Below, piece after piece: positions 37,782-47,003 of a stretch of DNA of 64,000 bases. Position 1 is the first letter of the stretch. Every line of letters begins with the position of its first letter. A model generated the notes under the pieces. It saw nothing but the letters and a program-made list of their open reading frames with translations. It was not told where the DNA came from and did not search any database. A program made the translations under genes and the position numbers. The DNA is from CAVOGJ01 sp963695405 (lineage in GTDB: Bacteria; Planctomycetota; Planctomycetia; Pirellulales; Pirellulaceae), in the NCBI GenBank assembly GCA_963695405.1, contig CAVOGJ010000001.1, forward strand, positions 186,001 through 250,000, in the 5' to 3' direction.

Positions 37782-39056
37782 GTGTCGAAGACTATTGTCA
37801 GCATCTTGAACTGGCCCCTCGGTTGGTTCGGAGTGGACCTTCCCGGTGACCATTGGCTGGGTTATTTGCTGACTGCGCTCATCCATGTCTTCCTGTTAAT
37901 CAATGTGATCGCCGGTGGGGCGCTCTTCTTTATCTGGCTGGAACGCAAGGTTTCCGGCCGTATTCAAGATCGCTTGGGTCCCACGAGGGTGGGCGGCAAG
38001 TTCGGTTGGCTGCAAGGAATTGCGGACGGGATCAAGCTGCTGTCGAAAGAAGATACGATGCCGGGGTCGGCGGACCCGATTTTGTTCAAGATCGCCCCCT
38101 ACGTGAGCTTCGCTGCCAGTTTTACCGCTTTCCTGGCTCTTCCCTTTGCCTCGGGCTGGTGTGGCCAACAGCTGAACAATGCGGCTTTCTTTATCCTGGC
38201 CGTCCTCGGACTGGAAGTGTTCGGCGTCATCATGGCGGGCTATGCGTCCGGTTCGAAGTGGTCCTTATTCGGCGGCATGCGCGAGGCGGCCCAGGTGGTC
38301 AGCTACGAAGTTCCCATCGGGCTGTGCGTGCTCATACCGGTCATGCTCTGCGGAACAATGAATCTGGTCACCATCGGCGATCGCCAGGCTGGACTTTTTA
38401 CCAACTGGCTGATTTTCCATGACATTTTCACCGCAATCGTGTTCTTCGTCTATTTCACGTGTGGCCTGGCCAGTGTGAATCGAGCACCCTTCGATTTGGC
38501 GGAAGCCGAGTCGGAGTTGGTCGCCGGCTTTCACACCGAGTACTCCGGCATGCGCTGGAGTATCTTTTTTATGGCGGAATACGGATCGATGTTCATTGTG
38601 GGCGCCCTGGCGGCCATTTTGTTTTTTGGCGGCTGGAACGGCCCCATCCCCATTTTCCATTGGCTGGGCTGGGCGGACGGCTCGGCAGGCCCCATCGCAC
38701 TCTACGCGGCGAATTTGGCTGGTTGTCTCAATCTGATCTTCAAGGCATCGCTTGCCGTCATCGTCATGATCTGGATCCGTTGGACGTTCCCACGCTTGCG
38801 GATCGATCAAGTGATTACGACCTGTTGGAAGTATTGCGTTCCGATCGCGGCTTTCTGTTTTCTAGGCGTCCTGGCAACACAGTACTTTGCTGATCGCATC
38901 CCCGGGTTCCTGCAGCCCAATACATATTTTCCCGCGCCGTTGGTCAACGAAAACTGGGTACAGCAGGAAATCCGCGTGCCGACGGAACCGCCGATCGCCG
39001 ACGACGTGGAAGTGGCGGCGGAAATGCCGCTGCGAGGGTCGGGAGGCCGATCATGA
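37782..39056 (+). CDS. nuoH: NADH-quinone oxidoreductase subunit H
   Basis: Eight or so membrane helices and the NuoH motifs are present: FIWLERKVSGRIQDRLGPTR, GWLQGIADGIKLLSKED, VNRAPFDLAEAESELVAGFH and EYSGMRWSIFFMAEYG. NuoH forms the membrane end of the quinone-binding site. A hydrophilic C-terminal tail of about 40 residues (VQQEIRVPTEPPIADDVEVA) goes beyond the usual end. Its stop overlaps the nuoJ start (ATGA at 39053). Confidence 0.96.
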   Translation: MSKTIVSILNWPLGWFGVDLPGDHWLGYLLTALIHVFLLINVIAGGALFFIWLERKVSGRIQDRLGPTRVGGKFGWLQGIADGIKLLSKEDTMPGSADPILFKIAPYVSFAASFTAFLALPFASGWCGQQLNNAAFFILAVLGLEVFGVIMAGYASGSKWSLFGGMREAAQVVSYEVPIGLCVLIPVMLCGTMNLVTIGDRQAGLFTNWLIFHDIFTAIVFFVYFTCGLASVNRAPFDLAEAESELVAGFHTEYSGMRWSIFFMAEYGSMFIVGALAAILFFGGWNGPIPIFHWLGWADGSAGPIALYAANLAGCLNLIFKASLAVIVMIWIRWTFPRLRIDQVITTCWKYCVPIAAFCFLGVLATQYFADRIPGFLQPNTYFPAPLVNENWVQQEIRVPTEPPIADDVEVAAEMPLRGSGGRS

Positions 39057-39667
39057 CCATGATGCTGCCGCTTGCCGAGATCAATTGGCACGCTCTGTAT
39101 TTCTACCTATTTGCCGGTCTGGCATGTCTGTTCGCGGCGGGCGTGCTCTTCTCGTCGAATGTCGTTCGGATGGCAGGAAATTTGATCATCTCCTTGGCGG
39201 CCACAGCCGCTCTGTTCATGCTGGCCGGTGCCGAATTTGTGGGTGCCATGCAGATCATGATCTACGTCGGGGGCACGCTCGTGCTATTGATCTTCGGCGT
39301 GATGCTCACGGCGCAGGCCACGTTTATTTCGATGAAAACGTCGGCGTCCGAGTGGGTGATCGCCGCGATCGTCGGCGGCTCGTTATTGTTCTTGCTCGTC
39401 CAAGCGGCCTTGAATGTTCCCGACTGGATGACTCCCCGCGAGGATCAGGCCAGCGTGGCGATTGCTGAAACCAAGACGGCCACGCCTCTTGGCCTCGGAC
39501 TTCTCGGAGTCCGAGTGGATAAGGACTGGCAAACCGATCCGTCACTACGGCCAGGGATGTCCGGTTACCTATTGCCGTTCGAAATTATTTCCATGCATCT
39601 GCTCGTGGTGCTGGTGGGAGCCGCTTATTTGGCTCGCACGAAAAAGCGCGTCACGGCGACCGAGTAG
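39053..39667 (+). CDS. nuoJ: NADH-quinone oxidoreductase subunit J
   Basis: The NuoJ helices are recognisable: LYFYLFAGLACLFAAGVLFS, ALFMLAGAEFVGAMQIMIYV, then GGTLVLLIFGVMLT, the conserved central helix with the Glu of LAGAEFVG. It ends with a helix that includes HLLVVLVGAAYLART. It is an antiporter-like scaffold subunit of the membrane arm. It overlaps nuoH by four bases and nuoK starts 12 bases downstream. 204 aa, normal. Confidence 0.92.
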   Translation: MTMMLPLAEINWHALYFYLFAGLACLFAAGVLFSSNVVRMAGNLIISLAATAALFMLAGAEFVGAMQIMIYVGGTLVLLIFGVMLTAQATFISMKTSASEWVIAAIVGGSLLFLLVQAALNVPDWMTPREDQASVAIAETKTATPLGLGLLGVRVDKDWQTDPSLRPGMSGYLLPFEIISMHLLVVLVGAAYLARTKKRVTATE

Positions 39668-39679
39668 AGTCGAATCCCC

Positions 39680-40015
39680 ATGAATCCGCTCATCGATTCC
39701 ATCAGCGTTTCGCACTACATGATCGTCGGCGCCATTATGTTTGTGACCGGTGCCCTTTGCATGGCCACCAAGCGAAATGCACTGGGCGTCTTGATGGGTA
39801 TCGAGCTCGTACTGAACGGGGCCAACATCAACTTTATCGCCCTTGGCAGTCCGCTCCTGCGTGAGAAGTCGTTGGGGCTAGATGGGCAGTTTATCGCACT
39901 TTTTGTGATCGTATTGGCCGCCGCGGAAGCGGCCATCGCCCTGGCGATTGCCCTGAATTTCTACAACAATCACGCCACGATCGATGTCGATCGAGCGGAC
40001 GAACTGAGAGGCTAA
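39680..40015 (+). CDS. nuoK: NADH-quinone oxidoreductase subunit K
   Basis: A small three-helix protein of 111 aa with GALCMATKRNALGVLMGIEL, VLNGANINFIAL and FVIVLAAAEAAIALAIALN. The two buried membrane glutamates (GIELVLN and AAAEAAI) that carry protons are present. Adjacent to nuoL with nine bases between. Confidence 0.95.
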   Translation: MNPLIDSISVSHYMIVGAIMFVTGALCMATKRNALGVLMGIELVLNGANINFIALGSPLLREKSLGLDGQFIALFVIVLAAAEAAIALAIALNFYNNHATIDVDRADELRG

Positions 40016-40024
40016 CTCCGCACC

Positions 40025-42667
40025 ATGGAAGCCATGATTCCGAAGCTGCTGGGCCTCGCGGTACTCTTGCCACTCTTTTCCTTTGTGGGAATCCTGCTGG
40101 CCGGGCCCCGCATGGGTAAGGCCGGCTCGTTCGCCGCCTGGATCGCCACGTTTGCGATCGGCGCCGCGGCAGCTCTCTCCTTACTGTCTCTCAAGCTGTG
40201 GCTCACGACCTATCCGGTCGTTAGCACGCAAGCGGAAGAAGCATTCGAGTTACATGATGAAGCGTCCCAGGTCCGTGCCGAGCCACTTACACCGATCGAT
40301 TTGGTGCCGACCCAACAGACAGACGACTCACCCGTCACGACTTGGTTGCTCGCGTCGGCCGCCTCGTCAGATTCGTCTGGAGCTCACGCAGTGGAAGCGG
40401 TCGAGCCTCACCGAGCCGATCACGATGAGGTCCATTCCACCGGGCACCATGCCGAGTCACCGTCGATTTCCGGTGAGTGGTACGTCTTGGGACAATTTGG
40501 CCAACTCAAGCTGACGATTGGCTATTTTGTCGACGCGTTGACGATCGCGATGTTTTGCATGGTGACGTTGATTGCGACCTGCATTCATGTCTATGCGATG
40601 GGTTACATGCACGACGAATTGCATGACGTGACCGATCACGAGATCGCACTCACCGATGGCGGACATTTCACCCGTCCAGGCCGCTACCATCGCTTTTTCC
40701 AGTACATGTCGTTGTTCTGTTTCAGCATGTTGGGGTTGGTGGTCGCCGGCAACGTCGCGATGACCTTTGTCTTCTGGGAACTGGTTGGCATCTGCTCGTA
40801 TTTCCTGATTGGTTTCTACGTCGAACGCCCGAGTGCTTCCACAGCGGCGAACAAGGCGTTTATCGTGAACCGCGTCGGTGACTTTGGCATGATCATCGGA
40901 CTGATGGCGTTGTGGGGTAGTCTTGGCACTTTCGCCTACGGCGACGTGGCGGACGAGCCGGGCCTTTTTTCGCTCGTGCGTCCCGCTTCGGCACAACATG
41001 CTTTGATCGTTCCTGATGAAATGGTAAGGGTGGATGCACGAGCCGAATTGGCGGCGGGGATCACCGATCTGGAAGTCTTGCGGGACCCGTCCTATTCGGG
41101 CAAGCGGGGTGGCTACGGGTACTGGTTACTCTGTGTGGCCGGGATCGGCATCTTTTGCGGATGCGTCGGGAAGAGCGCCCAATTCCCTTTGCATGTGTGG
41201 CTACCGGATGCCATGGAGGGGCCGACTCCTGTCTCGGCGCTCGTACATTCGGCAACTATGGTGGCGGCCGGCGTGTTCCTGGTCGGACGATTCTATCCGG
41301 TATTTACGCCCGATGCGTTGTTCGTGATTGCCGTCGTGGGTGTCATTACGCTATTCATGGCAGCCACGATTGCCATTACCGCCACCGATATCAAACGCGT
41401 CCTGGCCTACTCCACGGTCAGCCAACTCGGCTACATGATGCTGGCGCTCGGCGTGGGTGGATGGCTGGCCGGCATCATGCACCTGTTTACGCATGCCTTC
41501 TTCAAGAGTCTTCTATTCCTTTGTTCAGGCTCGGTGATTCATGCCGTGCATACGAACGAAATGACGGAAATGGGCGGGTTGCGAAAAAAGATGCCCTGGA
41601 CTGCCTATACGATGCTCATCGGCTGTCTCGCCATCGCTGGGGCTGGCATCCCCTTCCTGATTGGATTCAGCGGGTACTATTCGAAAGATGCGATTCTTGA
41701 GCAGGCACTCTTGTTCCAGCGGCAAAATCCCGGTCTGGGAGGCGTGTTTTTCTACGCTGCGGCCGGCGGAGCTGCCATCACGGCGTTTTACATGTTTCGC
41801 CTGTGGTATCTCACGTTTGCGGGACAACCGCGGGACCGGCACCGCTACGAGCATGCACACGAATCACCACCGACAATGGTGATGCCGCTCGTGCTGTTAT
41901 CGCTGTTCGCGGTGGGTGTTGGCTGGAATCCGGCAATGGCCATCTGGGGGTTGGCACTCGCTGCGGTGGTGATCGCCGTGATCATTGTCACGCAAGGGCT
42001 CCGCTGGGATTGGCTTCGGCTACCGCTAGGCTTTATCGTGGCAATCGGGGTCGCCTGGTGGATTTTCGGTGGTGTGGCATTAGCCGATCTGCTCGAACAG
42101 GCGCGACCGGCCGGGACGCTTGTTGCCGGTGAAGGAAAATGGTTTGCGTTTTACTGGCCCGATGAACATGCCAGCCATGCGGCGGCGATCGCGGTGCCCG
42201 CGACGCTGATGGCCTTCGGAACGGCTGCTGCCGGCGTCTTGCTCGCCACGGTGTTCTACGCCTGGCGGTTCCTCGACGCTGATGACGCCAAGGCTCAGTT
42301 CTCGCCGATCCACCGCTTCTTGATCCATAAGTGGTGGTTCGACGAACTGTACGATCGGCTTCTTGTCCGTCCCTTGCTATTCCTATCACGATTAGTGGCC
42401 GGCTTTGACCGCCGGATCATTGATGGTGTCGTGGATGGTTCGGCACGGGTAGTGCGAACTCTGGCCTCGATTTGGGAAACCATTGTGGATCGTGGCATCG
42501 TTGACGGGATCGCCAACGGTCTGGCAGCCGTCACATACGCCTTCGGTTTGGCCCTGCGAGGCATGCAAACCGGCAATCTGCGGCAATATGTACTCTTTAT
42601 CGTGGTCGGCACGATCGCCGTGTTCGTAGCCGTCACGTTTTTCTGGGGCTACGCCTTCGCCTCGTGA
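40025..42667 (+). CDS. nuoL: NADH-quinone oxidoreductase subunit L, enlarged
   Basis: The antiporter-like core is complete: MTFVFWELVGICSYFLIGF, NKAFIVNRVGDFGMIIGL, KSAQFPLHVWLPDAMEGPTP and VSALVHSATMVAAGVFLVGR, then KRVLAYSTVSQLGYM. At 880 aa it is larger than the usual ~610-650: residues about 63-150 are an acidic and His-rich polar insertion between the first and later helices (VSTQAEEAFELHDEASQVRA; EPHRADHDEVHSTGHHAESP), and the C-terminus contains the long lateral-helix region (DGVVDGSARVVRTLASIWET). It pumps protons in the distal membrane arm. Confidence 0.94.
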   Translation: MEAMIPKLLGLAVLLPLFSFVGILLAGPRMGKAGSFAAWIATFAIGAAAALSLLSLKLWLTTYPVVSTQAEEAFELHDEASQVRAEPLTPIDLVPTQQTDDSPVTTWLLASAASSDSSGAHAVEAVEPHRADHDEVHSTGHHAESPSISGEWYVLGQFGQLKLTIGYFVDALTIAMFCMVTLIATCIHVYAMGYMHDELHDVTDHEIALTDGGHFTRPGRYHRFFQYMSLFCFSMLGLVVAGNVAMTFVFWELVGICSYFLIGFYVERPSASTAANKAFIVNRVGDFGMIIGLMALWGSLGTFAYGDVADEPGLFSLVRPASAQHALIVPDEMVRVDARAELAAGITDLEVLRDPSYSGKRGGYGYWLLCVAGIGIFCGCVGKSAQFPLHVWLPDAMEGPTPVSALVHSATMVAAGVFLVGRFYPVFTPDALFVIAVVGVITLFMAATIAITATDIKRVLAYSTVSQLGYMMLALGVGGWLAGIMHLFTHAFFKSLLFLCSGSVIHAVHTNEMTEMGGLRKKMPWTAYTMLIGCLAIAGAGIPFLIGFSGYYSKDAILEQALLFQRQNPGLGGVFFYAAAGGAAITAFYMFRLWYLTFAGQPRDRHRYEHAHESPPTMVMPLVLLSLFAVGVGWNPAMAIWGLALAAVVIAVIIVTQGLRWDWLRLPLGFIVAIGVAWWIFGGVALADLLEQARPAGTLVAGEGKWFAFYWPDEHASHAAAIAVPATLMAFGTAAAGVLLATVFYAWRFLDADDAKAQFSPIHRFLIHKWWFDELYDRLLVRPLLFLSRLVAGFDRRIIDGVVDGSARVVRTLASIWETIVDRGIVDGIANGLAAVTYAFGLALRGMQTGNLRQYVLFIVVGTIAVFVAVTFFWGYAFAS

Positions 42668-42699
42668 TCGAACCAAATTTTTGATCGAACGAAACGACT

Positions 42700-44598
42700 A
42701 TGACACCATTCGCTCTGCTAACAGCTATTATTTTCACGCCCGCCCTGGCGGCTATCGTGGTGGCTTTGCTACCGAAGAGTCAGATCGAGCTGATCCGCTT
42801 GGTGACGCTCGTCACGACGGCGGTTGTGATGCTGATGACCCTCTGGATGGCCTGGCCGGGTGGTTCCGCTTTACAGTTTGATGTCGCTCGCAGCGACATG
42901 CAGTTGCTGAGCAATACGTCGTGGATTCCTGCCTTTGAAATCAACTACCTGGTCGGAGTCGACGGCATCAGCTTTCCACTCGTCGTACTGACAACCGTCA
43001 TTTGCTTCTTCGCGATGATCGCCAGCTGGTCGATTACCAAGCAGGTGAAGGGTTATTGCGTTCTCTTCCTGCTGCTACTGACGGGTGTCTTAGGATGCTT
43101 CATGGCACTCGATTTCTTCGTCTTCTTCGTCTTTTGGGAAGTCATGCTGCTGCCGATGTATTTTCTGATCGGTATTTGGGGTGGTCCTCGCAAAGAGTAC
43201 GCGGCGATCAAGTTTTTCTTATACACGCTGCTCGGCGGCGTGTTTATGCTGATCTCGATCTTGATGCTGTACTTCAATAGCGATCTGACGAAGCTAACCG
43301 ACACCCAGCTCGTCGCCACCGGGGCGGCAGAGGCCTGGGTCCAACCGGGCGAATCGCCACTCGAGGCTGCCGCGCGGGCCAAGACTGAGATAGCCGCTGG
43401 AACGCGGACTCCCCATACGTTCAACATGCTGACGCTGGCGGCGATGGGACAGACCACGGATGTGTTTGACCAAGAGTTGCTCTTTGGTTGGACACTACAG
43501 CGGTGGGCTTTCATCCTGCTTTTCGTCGGTTTCGTCATTAAGGTTCCGAGCGTACCGGTTCATACCTGGTTGCCCGACGCGCATGTCGAAGCGCCGACGC
43601 CAATTTCGATGATTCTTGCTGGTATCCTTTTGAAACTTGGTGGCTACGGCATCATCCGTATCTGTTATCCGATTTGCCCGCAGGCCGGCTTCGATCTGGC
43701 TTGGATTGTTTGCGGCATCGGCGTGGTGAGCATGGTCTACGGTGCCTTGGCGGCCTTGGCACAAAAGGACTTCAAGCGAATGGTGGCCTATAGCTCAGTG
43801 AGCCACATGGGTTATGTGGTGCTCGGACTAGGAGTTTGGACCATTGCCAGCGACCCAAGTCTGGCCCTGGCCATTCCCGATTGGGCCGATTATTGGAACA
43901 TGGGGGTGCAGGGGGCGATGTTCCAAATGATTGGCCACGGAATCAGTTCTGCCGGCATGTTCTTTGTCGTGGGCGTGATCTACGATCGGGTGCACCATCG
44001 CGATTTGGACAGATTTGGGGGGCTTTACGGCAAGATGCCACTCTACACGGCTTTGTCGATGGGCATCTTTTTCGCCGGACTCGGCTTGCCCGGCATGTGC
44101 GGTTTTATCGGCGAGGTCTTTGTCGTCCTTTCCGCTTGGAATTTCAGCGGCCTTCTGGCGGTGATCAGTGCTTTTGTCGTGGTACTGACCGCCGGCTATA
44201 TCTTGTGGGCCATTCAACGCGTTTATCTCGGCGCCGAGTATAAAGGTCCGCACGAAGAAGCACTGACTCCAATTACGTTACGCGAGCAATGTGTCGCCGT
44301 TCCACTTTTGATCCTGGCAATCTGGTTTGGTGTATACCCGCAGACCGTTCTCCGATATCTGGACAAGACCGTTGATCAACAGGTCACCACGCTCGCAGAA
44401 TGGACGCCCGGCTATCTGGCGAAGAGAAGGCAGCGTGAGGACGAGTCGGCCGGCGCCGCGCCGATAGCCGCCGAACCGCGAACCCGGACCGAGCCAGTGA
44501 CGCTGCCCGCCGATCCTGCCCGAGATAAGCCGGCTCGCGAGAATGAAATCGTGATGACTTCCGTACCCGTTCCATTTGACGGGGCCGGACCACGCTAA
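42700..44598 (+). CDS. nuoM: NADH-quinone oxidoreductase subunit M
   Basis: NuoM motifs appear in order: YLVGVDGISFPLVVLTTVIC, VFFVFWEVMLLPMYFLIGIW, SVPVHTWLPDAHVEAPTPIS, KRMVAYSSVSHMGYVVLGLG and FVGFVIKVPSVPVHTWLP. The proton-path Glu is in FWEVM. A polar loop (ATGAAEAWVQPGESPLEAAA) and a C-terminal tail of about 55 charged residues are extra; otherwise length is near normal (632 aa). The gene ends just before the likely nuoN start. Confidence 0.95.
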   Translation: MTPFALLTAIIFTPALAAIVVALLPKSQIELIRLVTLVTTAVVMLMTLWMAWPGGSALQFDVARSDMQLLSNTSWIPAFEINYLVGVDGISFPLVVLTTVICFFAMIASWSITKQVKGYCVLFLLLLTGVLGCFMALDFFVFFVFWEVMLLPMYFLIGIWGGPRKEYAAIKFFLYTLLGGVFMLISILMLYFNSDLTKLTDTQLVATGAAEAWVQPGESPLEAAARAKTEIAAGTRTPHTFNMLTLAAMGQTTDVFDQELLFGWTLQRWAFILLFVGFVIKVPSVPVHTWLPDAHVEAPTPISMILAGILLKLGGYGIIRICYPICPQAGFDLAWIVCGIGVVSMVYGALAALAQKDFKRMVAYSSVSHMGYVVLGLGVWTIASDPSLALAIPDWADYWNMGVQGAMFQMIGHGISSAGMFFVVGVIYDRVHHRDLDRFGGLYGKMPLYTALSMGIFFAGLGLPGMCGFIGEVFVVLSAWNFSGLLAVISAFVVVLTAGYILWAIQRVYLGAEYKGPHEEALTPITLREQCVAVPLLILAIWFGVYPQTVLRYLDKTVDQQVTTLAEWTPGYLAKRRQREDESAGAAPIAAEPRTRTEPVTLPADPARDKPARENEIVMTSVPVPFDGAGPR

Positions 44599-44638
44599 CC
44601 TGAATCGAGTCTCTGGACTCAGCTACGAGAATCACCAC

Positions 44639-46375
44639 GTGGAACTCACCAACTTAGTCGCCGAATCGATTGATGATACCAAAGCATCGCTCTGGCCGGC
44701 CTTTGGACCCGAGTTGGTGCTTTGCCTCACCATGCTGGCCATGCTGCTGTTGCGGTTGTTTCGGCTGACGAACCGGCTGAATGCTTTCTGGATAGCGCTA
44801 ATCGGTTCGGCGATCGCACTCTATGTGGCCTATCCGGCGGAGTACTTGGGGTCGGAGCCGGGCCCCGTACGGACCGAGCTATTCACAGGGATGCTGGTCT
44901 TCGATGGGTTTTCGGTTTTCGTGCGGAGTCTTTTATTGTTGTTTCTTGTGCTCTTCGCGCTGTTCACGCGTCTGTCGGGCATTCCGGACAAGCAAGATAG
45001 CGCCGATTTTTACTGCATGGTCCTCGGCGCAGCGCTCGGCATGTGCCTGATGGCATCGGCCAATCATCTGCTCACGATTTTTCTCGCCGTTGAAATGGCA
45101 AGTGTCCCATCGTACGCCCTCGCAGCCATGCTGAAGGGTCGCCGGAAGGCCAGCGAGGCGGCGTTGAAGTATGCGGTCTACGGGGCTGGGGCTGCAGGCG
45201 TCATGCTGTACGGCATCAGCCTGCTCGCCGGAATCACGAATTCGGCCCACTTACCTACGATTGCTGCCGAGCTATCGACCGCTCTTCCCACGATGACGGG
45301 TGGCGAGCGAATGGTGCTGGCGTTGGCCGCCTTGATGATCGGCACGGGCCTGGCATTTAAGCTATCGGCGTTTCCCTTTCACTTCTGGTGCCCCGACGTG
45401 TTCGAGGGGGCAAGTGCTGAAGTCGACGCGTTCCTCTCGGTGGCCTCCAAGGCCGGGGCGTTGGCGCTGCTCGTTCGCGTCTGCCTGGGCATCGGTTTGC
45501 TGCCGTCGACGACGGCCACGCAGGCCGTTTCCGAGGTCTTTTCTGTTCCCGCGACCGGTGTCTTTTCGGTGGCTGATCCGGAAGTCGAGCCGACACGGCT
45601 TATCAGCGATTCCGTTTCCGCTGTGCCGGTGGCCCATGCGGATGCCTTGGCCCATGCGGATGGCTTGACACCCGTTCGCACCTTCGTGGCGATTCTGTTG
45701 GCGTTTGTTTCCGCCATCACAATGACTTTTGGGAATCTGGCAGCCTACGGCCAGCACAATATCAAACGGCTGTTCGCCTATTCCACCATCGCGCACGCCG
45801 GCTACATGATGCTGCCGGTCGCGGTGGCCATGACCGTTGCCACTTCTCATCCTGACATCGCTCAACGGGCGATCGCTGCGTTGGCGATTTACATGGGTTT
45901 GTATTTGTTCATGAATCTCACCGCCTTTGCCATTATCGCCTTCTTGAGGAATGGACTACGGAGCGAGGAAATCTCGGCGTACGCAGGCTTATTCCAGCGT
46001 AGCCCCGGCGTGGTCGTCTGTTTTGCGGTGGTGCTATTCAGCCTGATCGGAATGCCACCCTTCGCCGGCTTTATCGGGAAGTTCGCCATCTTTGCCTCTC
46101 TGGCAGAGAGTTATCAAGCCACCAACTTGTTCTATCTACTGGTGTTGCTAGTGCTCGGTGGACTCAACACGGTCCTCAGTCTGTTCTACTATTTGCGGAT
46201 CGTGAAAGTTATGGCCATTGATCCGGAACCGGAGCGGCCGGCGTCATTCACCTGGTCGATGGTGTCGCTCAGTGGTGGCTTTGTGGCGCTGATCACAGTC
46301 CCCCTCATCCTATTCTTTTTCAGCTGGGGTTCGCTTAACCAGTGGGCGATGACCGCCGCCGCAAGTCTCTTTTAG
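44639..46375 (+). CDS. nuoN: NADH-quinone oxidoreductase subunit N
   Basis: The motifs FCMVLGAALGMCLMASANHL, MASVPSYALAAMLKGRRKAS, SAFPFHFWCPDVFEGASAEV, NIKRLFAYSTIAHAGYMMLP and IGMPPFAGFIGKFAIF identify NuoN. I prefer GTG 44639, just after the nuoM stop, because the frame upstream to TTG 44576 overlaps nuoM and has no signal for a start. About 60 polar residues lie between two helices at roughly 45500-45685, including the duplicated AHADAL/AHADGL. Together with NuoL and NuoM it makes up the three antiporter-like pumps. 578 aa. Confidence 0.93.
   Translation: MELTNLVAESIDDTKASLWPAFGPELVLCLTMLAMLLLRLFRLTNRLNAFWIALIGSAIALYVAYPAEYLGSEPGPVRTELFTGMLVFDGFSVFVRSLLLLFLVLFALFTRLSGIPDKQDSADFYCMVLGAALGMCLMASANHLLTIFLAVEMASVPSYALAAMLKGRRKASEAALKYAVYGAGAAGVMLYGISLLAGITNSAHLPTIAAELSTALPTMTGGERMVLALAALMIGTGLAFKLSAFPFHFWCPDVFEGASAEVDAFLSVASKAGALALLVRVCLGIGLLPSTTATQAVSEVFSVPATGVFSVADPEVEPTRLISDSVSAVPVAHADALAHADGLTPVRTFVAILLAFVSAITMTFGNLAAYGQHNIKRLFAYSTIAHAGYMMLPVAVAMTVATSHPDIAQRAIAALAIYMGLYLFMNLTAFAIIAFLRNGLRSEEISAYAGLFQRSPGVVVCFAVVLFSLIGMPPFAGFIGKFAIFASLAESYQATNLFYLLVLLVLGGLNTVLSLFYYLRIVKVMAIDPEPERPASFTWSMVSLSGGFVALITVPLILFFFSWGSLNQWAMTAAASLF
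45632..45667 (+). repeat. 18-bp tandem duplication inside nuoN
   Basis: The units at 45632-45649 and 45650-45667 differ at one base (gcccatgcggatg then c or g cttg). It keeps frame and encodes AHADALAHADGL in the polar insertion of NuoN. Confidence 0.85.
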
Positions 46376-46423
46376 CCATTTTCAGCAATCCCTGCCGCGC
46401 CGGACAGCTTGAGGTCACCACCG

Positions 46424-46849
46424 ATGGATTCCTGTAAACTGTTAAACGAGCTGATCGTGATGCACTCCCGCTCGCTACCCGTCTACTTAACGGATGCGGC
46501 GCCGTGGTTGACTGATAAAGAAGCGTCGACTGCCGACGTGCTCAATCTCATTGCGGCCGACCACTTAATGACCGTCGATCGGCTCGCCGAAGCCGTCCTG
46601 GAACGCAATGGCAGGTTACGGATGGGTACTTTTCCCACCTATTTCACTGGTCTGCATGACTTGTCCATTGATTACCTGCTCCGCGAGACCTTAAAGCGTC
46701 AAGCCGCCGATACCGCCCGCATCGCTGAGATCGCCGGCGAATTGGCTCCCGATGCCCGGGCTGCCGCGCTGGCTAAGGAAGCCTGGGGAGCGGCTCAGGG
46801 GCACCTCGAGTCACTACGCGAACTCGAGGCGGCGGTCATTCCGTCCTAG
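46424..46849 (+). CDS. Small helical protein of unknown function
   Basis: I do not recognise the family. The 141-residue protein is predicted mostly helical, for example LLNELIVMHSRSLPVYLTDA, NLIAADHLMTVDRLAEAVLE and LLRETLKRQAADTARIAEIA. The spacing of His/Asp/Glu along the helices is reminiscent of DinB- or ferritin-like bundles, but no full metal site is obvious. ATG 46424 is used; a TTG at 46409 is in frame. It follows nuoN by 48 bases on the same strand and may share its transcript. Confidence 0.65.
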   Translation: MDSCKLLNELIVMHSRSLPVYLTDAAPWLTDKEASTADVLNLIAADHLMTVDRLAEAVLERNGRLRMGTFPTYFTGLHDLSIDYLLRETLKRQAADTARIAEIAGELAPDARAAALAKEAWGAAQGHLESLRELEAAVIPS

Positions 46850-47003
46850 TTGCCCGGCCGGCTTGGCCGTCAGCCTGATCGTGGCCGCCGTGCATACCTG
46901 GCACCCGTCGCCGAACCTGTCTTCTTGTGCCCCACTGCTTGCGTGAAATGCACGTCCGACGAGCCCTGCCGCGGCATTCCTGGGCTAAGTACAATCATCG
47001 ACT

